Below are positions 61,036-64,000 of a stretch of 64,000 nucleotides of DNA, piece by piece. Source of the stretch: Acorus gramineus (lineage: Eukaryota > Streptophyta > Magnoliopsida > Acorales > Acoraceae). A program made the translations under genes and the position numbers. Below the pieces are notes generated by a model, which saw only the letters and a program-made list of their open reading frames with translations, ran no database searches and was not told the DNA's origin. Where the stretch lies: NCBI GenBank assembly GCA_030737835.1, contig JAUJYN010000028.1, positions 1,054,001 to 1,118,000 on the forward strand, in the 5' to 3' direction. Position 1 is the first letter of the stretch; each line of letters opens with the position of its first letter.

Positions 61036-61071
61036 ATCTTGGCGAACGGTCACGCAACGACCCGGGTTTCG
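61036..61071 (+). other. 36-nt exon-like block in LTR
   Basis: It lies between TCTTGCAG and GTGAGTGGG. In the shared frame it encodes LGERSRNDPGF; compare LDGRSRDDPIT at 54575. Confidence 0.65.
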
Positions 61072-61909
61072 GTGAGTGGGTCAATCCAACCCAGTAGGGA
61101 GGCGTTCGATGCACGTAGGCGTGCATTGCCCTCTCATGGGGCACCATAATTGTATATTAACTTGTGCTAAATGAAAAACTATGTAATGCATATTTTTATA
61201 TGATGTAACCATGCCACATTAGACCTTGTATGCTAGGGTTATACATCCATATATCATGTATAGAAGCCCATACATGCCTAGACACCATGTCCCATGCTTG
61301 GAAAGCCTTGACCTACGCATGATTCCCATTTAGTTTAACTTATTTAAATCAAATGAGAATATATTGTTATAACATGCCTTAGAGAATATTATAACCTTGT
61401 TGTTATAATATATGTTTCCCCGCATCTTAGTTATGCGCCCTGAAGGAATTCTTGAGAATTCATGACATTAGAAATGTTAGGAATCGTTGTCGACAGATCC
61501 AAAAGGATCGTATCCGTGTGGGTAGGCTGTTTTCTCCCCTTCGTTGGATCCGAGTAGGGACTCCCCGGCGTTGGAAAGCTGTCCTGACAGAGGGCTCCCA
61601 TCTGTAGGTACCTCCGATGCGTCGGAGGGTGCTGATCGTGGGAGTATACCAGGTAGAGGCTACGGAGTGTGGGAGAGGCTACTGGTGGACCAAGGGTGGA
61701 GAGCAGTCTAGTCTGTCCCAAAAGGCCCATGTCACCCCTTAAAGGGTGAGGGTGAGGGTGGGGTGGGTCGGCGATGTTACGACCCACTAGCTTGTGTAGT
61801 TACTCCCGTTTAGGGACTTTGATTATTTTAAGGTTAATAGGAGTTGTGTGCATAGATTGTGCCATTCACTGAGCGTGTGGCTCACCCCTCGCATATTCTT
61901 TTCCTCCAG

Positions 61910-61962
61910 TTGTATCTGAGTCGGATCTGAAGGAGGAGCTCCCCGAGGCATCACAGCAGTAG
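61910..61962 (+). other. Terminal exon-like block in LTR
   Basis: It follows TTTTCCTCCAG and is 53 nt, the same as at 55708. It encodes SESDLKEELPEASQQ and ends TAG. Confidence 0.65.
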
Positions 61963-63927
61963 CGGAGCAGCGTCACGTTTTGGGTTCTGCGAGTGAGAGG
62001 CCATCAGCATCCCCTTCTTGCTTGTATGTATTGTTATCCGTGCTTGGGCACAACACTTGTGTTTGTATGTTTTTGTTTATATTGGCTCTCACATGACAAT
62101 TGATTATGTATTCTGGTCTGTAATATGTCTTTGAATTACAGACTCAGTCGTTTAAGCTTCCGCTATATATATATATATTATGTCAGCTACATTATTGTCT
62201 GTGTTGTCGTTTTCGATGTTGTTTAGAGTATTTTATTGATCTCCTGTATAGACTGCTGATATTATATATATTTGCCACGTATCGGGGACGGCCACCCTGG
62301 GGCGTGACAATATGTTTCCCCGCATCTTAGTTATTTGCCCTGGAGGAATTCTTGAGAATTCATGACATTAGTAGTGTTAGAAATCGTTGTCGACGGATCC
62401 AAGAGGATCGTATCCGTGTGAGTAGGCTGTTTTCTCCCCTTCGTTGGATCCGAGTAGGGACTCCCCGGCGTTGGAAAGCTGTCCTGACAGAGGGCTCCCA
62501 TCTGTAGGTACCTCTGATGTTTTTGGAGGGTGCTGATCATGGTAGTATACTAGGTAGAGGCTACGCGAAGGAGAGGCTACTGGTGGACCAAGGGTGGAGA
62601 GCAGCCTAGTCTGTCCCAAAAGGCCCATGTCACCCCTAAAGGGTGAGGGTGAGGGTGGGTCGGCGGTGTTACAACCCACTAGCTTGTACAGTTCCTCCAG
62701 TTTAGGGACTTTAATTATTATAAGGTTAATATGAGTTGTGTTGCATAGATTGTTGTTATGCCTGTGTTTTGATATCTCGATAAGTGATTATCGAGAGTAG
62801 TTGTTTTTCGTTGGGTTCGCTTTGCGAACATGGGATCGTTCTCCCCTTCGTTTGATCCGATGTAGGAACTTCTCTGGATTACAGCTGTCCTAACAGAGGG
62901 CTCCCATCTGTAGGTACTACCGATGCATTCAGGAACGTACTGACCATGGGAGTATACCAGGTAGAGGCTACCCGGGGAAAGGGCTACCGGTGGACCAAGG
63001 GTGTAGAGCGGTGAGTTGAAGAGGCCGGGTTGTAGCTGTCCTGATAGAGGGCTCCCATCCGTAGGTACCACCGATGCATTCGGGAGCGTACTGATCGTGG
63101 GAGTATACCAGGTAGAGGCTACCCGGGAGAGGGTTAACGAATGATATTGGTGAGGGTGAGGATGAGGCGAAGACACATCGCCGCGTGACCCATTCGTTGT
63201 TCGACCGTTCCCATAGTTGTTGGGTCCGGTCTCGTAATTGATGTTCAAGGACATCGTTGGGCAGTTATCTAGATGTAGATGATCCAGTAGTGTTGTGTAG
63301 ACCAGTAATTCCGGGTCTCTTCGACCGACGGTATGGTCTCTCCCCAAAAGTCCCAAGAGTCTCCCTCCGGGAGTGAGGGTGAGGGTGAGGTGGGTCGCGC
63401 TGCCGCGTGACCCTGTTATCCATGGGTTTCCACCCATGTTTTCCTGGAAAGGAAAGTGCTTATGTATTGAACTGTAGTATGGTGATTGGTTTCCAGCCAC
63501 TCACTGAGCTTGTAGCTCACCCCTCGCATACTGTTTCTTTTTAGGGGCAATGTTGGACGTGGAGCTGGAGCTTTCCTGTGGTGTGGTCTTATGGGCGTGG
63601 AGCGTTCTTCTGGCGGATGGCGAGTGCGAGGCTGTCAGCAGTCCTAGAGTCATTGTATGTATTGTAAATCGTGCATGTGGCATAGGTTGTATTTTCTTTG
63701 GTCTAGACTTGGCTCTCACAGGACAGTGATTGTGTATTCGAGTCTGTAATAATGTTTTTGATTTACAGACATTGTTTATATATTATGCTTCCGCTTTTCA
63801 GTCAGTTATCATTATCCTTGCTTTGCCACCTTGTGTGTTGTTGTTGGGGTCTTTATTGACCTCAGGTATTGATAGCTGATATTTTATTATTGCCACGTCT
63901 CGGGGATGGCTGCCCTGGGGCGTGACA

Positions 63928-64000
63928 GTGGTGGCGGTCGAGGTCGTCAAGGGTACGCTTGCGAGCCCCTACATCTCCCCCTTCCCTCCCTCTCTCTTTT
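63928..64000 (+). mobile_element. Outer gypsy LTR, right portion (runs off window)
   Basis: GTGGTGGCGGTCGAGGTCGT and the C/T-rich stretch that follows correspond to the LTR region after the GGTGGT block in related LTRs (compare 16850-16910), continuing the LTR interrupted at 56904. Confidence 0.7.

Larger units (their letters stand above)
58771..62309 (+). mobile_element. 5'-deleted gypsy element with integrase end and 3' LTR
   Basis: The left end is a deletion junction inside integrase (58770/58771). Then follow the integrase-chromodomain region, the polypurine tract AAGGGCGGAAGAA (59684-59696), and a complete 2613-bp LTR (59697-62309) ending GGGGCGTGACA. The following ATATG would be the right TSD; the left copy has been lost with the deletion. 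Confidence 0.75.
59697..62309 (+). repeat. 3' LTR of the nested gypsy copy, 2613 bp
   Basis: It begins TGTAATATATGTGTCAC. It has the U3 block (59775-59870), a donor-like TTG|GTAAGT (60469/60470), a CpG-rich block (60580-60900), a 36-nt exon-like block, GCTCCCATCTGTAGGTACC subunits, a terminal exon-like block and the conserved end. It is a different subfamily from the LTR at 53079. Confidence 0.85.
56905..63927 (+). mobile_element. Gypsy LTR insertion with nested copy, TSD GTGGT
   Basis: It begins TGTTATGCTTGTGTCATTTG and ends GGGGCGTGACA. GTGGT lies at 56900-56904 and 63928-63932. The left part (56905-58770) stops at GAGAATATTATA and the sequence resumes at 62310 with ATATGTTTCCCC, adjacent positions in a related LTR (compare 61396 and 61409). 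So this is probably one LTR of about 3.5 kb interrupted by 58771-62309. The interior is not simple: at 62754 a TGTTATGCCTGTG LTR start runs straight into a later LTR segment, and the U3 block at the left end is largely deleted. Confidence 0.65.

Noticed and set aside
59697-62309. Treating 56175 and 59697 as the LTR pair of one element
   Set aside because: Their first 150 bp are too different and the outer flanks (CTATT, ATATG) do not match; the TSD GTGGT supports a nested arrangement instead.

Overview
This window is nuclear DNA from a flowering plant. The evidence is GT-AG introns, a class III (secretory) peroxidase, a plant-type O-fucosyltransferase, a nucleobase-ascorbate transporter, and dense nested plant transposons: Ty1/copia, Ty3/gypsy chromoviruses with 2.6-3.4 kb LTRs, a LINE, SINEs, a Mutator-like element and hAT/Harbinger MITEs. 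The species cannot be named from sequence alone. All calls come from reading the sequence by eye; no database was searched.

Layout. 0-3.3 kb: AT-rich DNA, a SINE head, and a class III peroxidase (3 exons) that reads as a pseudogene because of a one-base loss in exon 1 and a 7-bp tandem duplication in exon 3. A short poly(A) retroposon with a 15-bp target duplication sits just upstream of its TATA box. 3.5-8.9 kb: a nearly complete copia element with 126-bp LTRs and one frameshift. 9.2-11.7 kb: a hAT-type MITE, a SINE and a Harbinger-type MITE. 11.9-21.0 kb: a LINE 3' part broken by a minus-strand LTR and by a Mutator-like element (9-bp TSD), which is itself broken by a 3.35-kb gypsy solo LTR (TSD CTTAT). 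22.5-27.0 kb: remnants of a copia-like element, one LTR of which is split by a minus-strand gypsy solo LTR (TSD GCATG).

29.5-44.6 kb is the genic core. It holds a ten-exon O-fucosyltransferase (+) and, 256 bp tail-to-tail from it, a complete twelve-exon NAT transporter (-) of 526 residues. Their introns carry a hAT MITE, a partial exon duplication, an internally deleted copia element (TSD CATAT) and a foldback repeat. 45-64 kb is transposon-dense: a hAT-type MITE, an old LTR-element remnant, G/C-rich hairpins, a gypsy Tekay/Del-like element (48331-56111, TSD CCTCC), and a stack of gypsy LTRs in which one LTR (from 56175, running off the window) is split by 56905-63927 (TSD GTGGT), itself containing a 5'-deleted gypsy copy with a chromodomain integrase.

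The most unusual signal is inside the long gypsy LTRs. At least four copies keep an exon-like block of exactly 36 nt between a TTGCAG acceptor and a GTGAGT donor, and a second acceptor about 1.1-2.0 kb downstream followed by a short reading frame ending in TAG. The frame is consistent across copies, and a length difference in the last block is a multiple of three. This suggests a small spliced gene, or a conserved spliced leader, carried in the LTRs. A second pattern is technical: most frameshifts in the window are single-base losses in short runs, which may be consensus errors rather than mutations.
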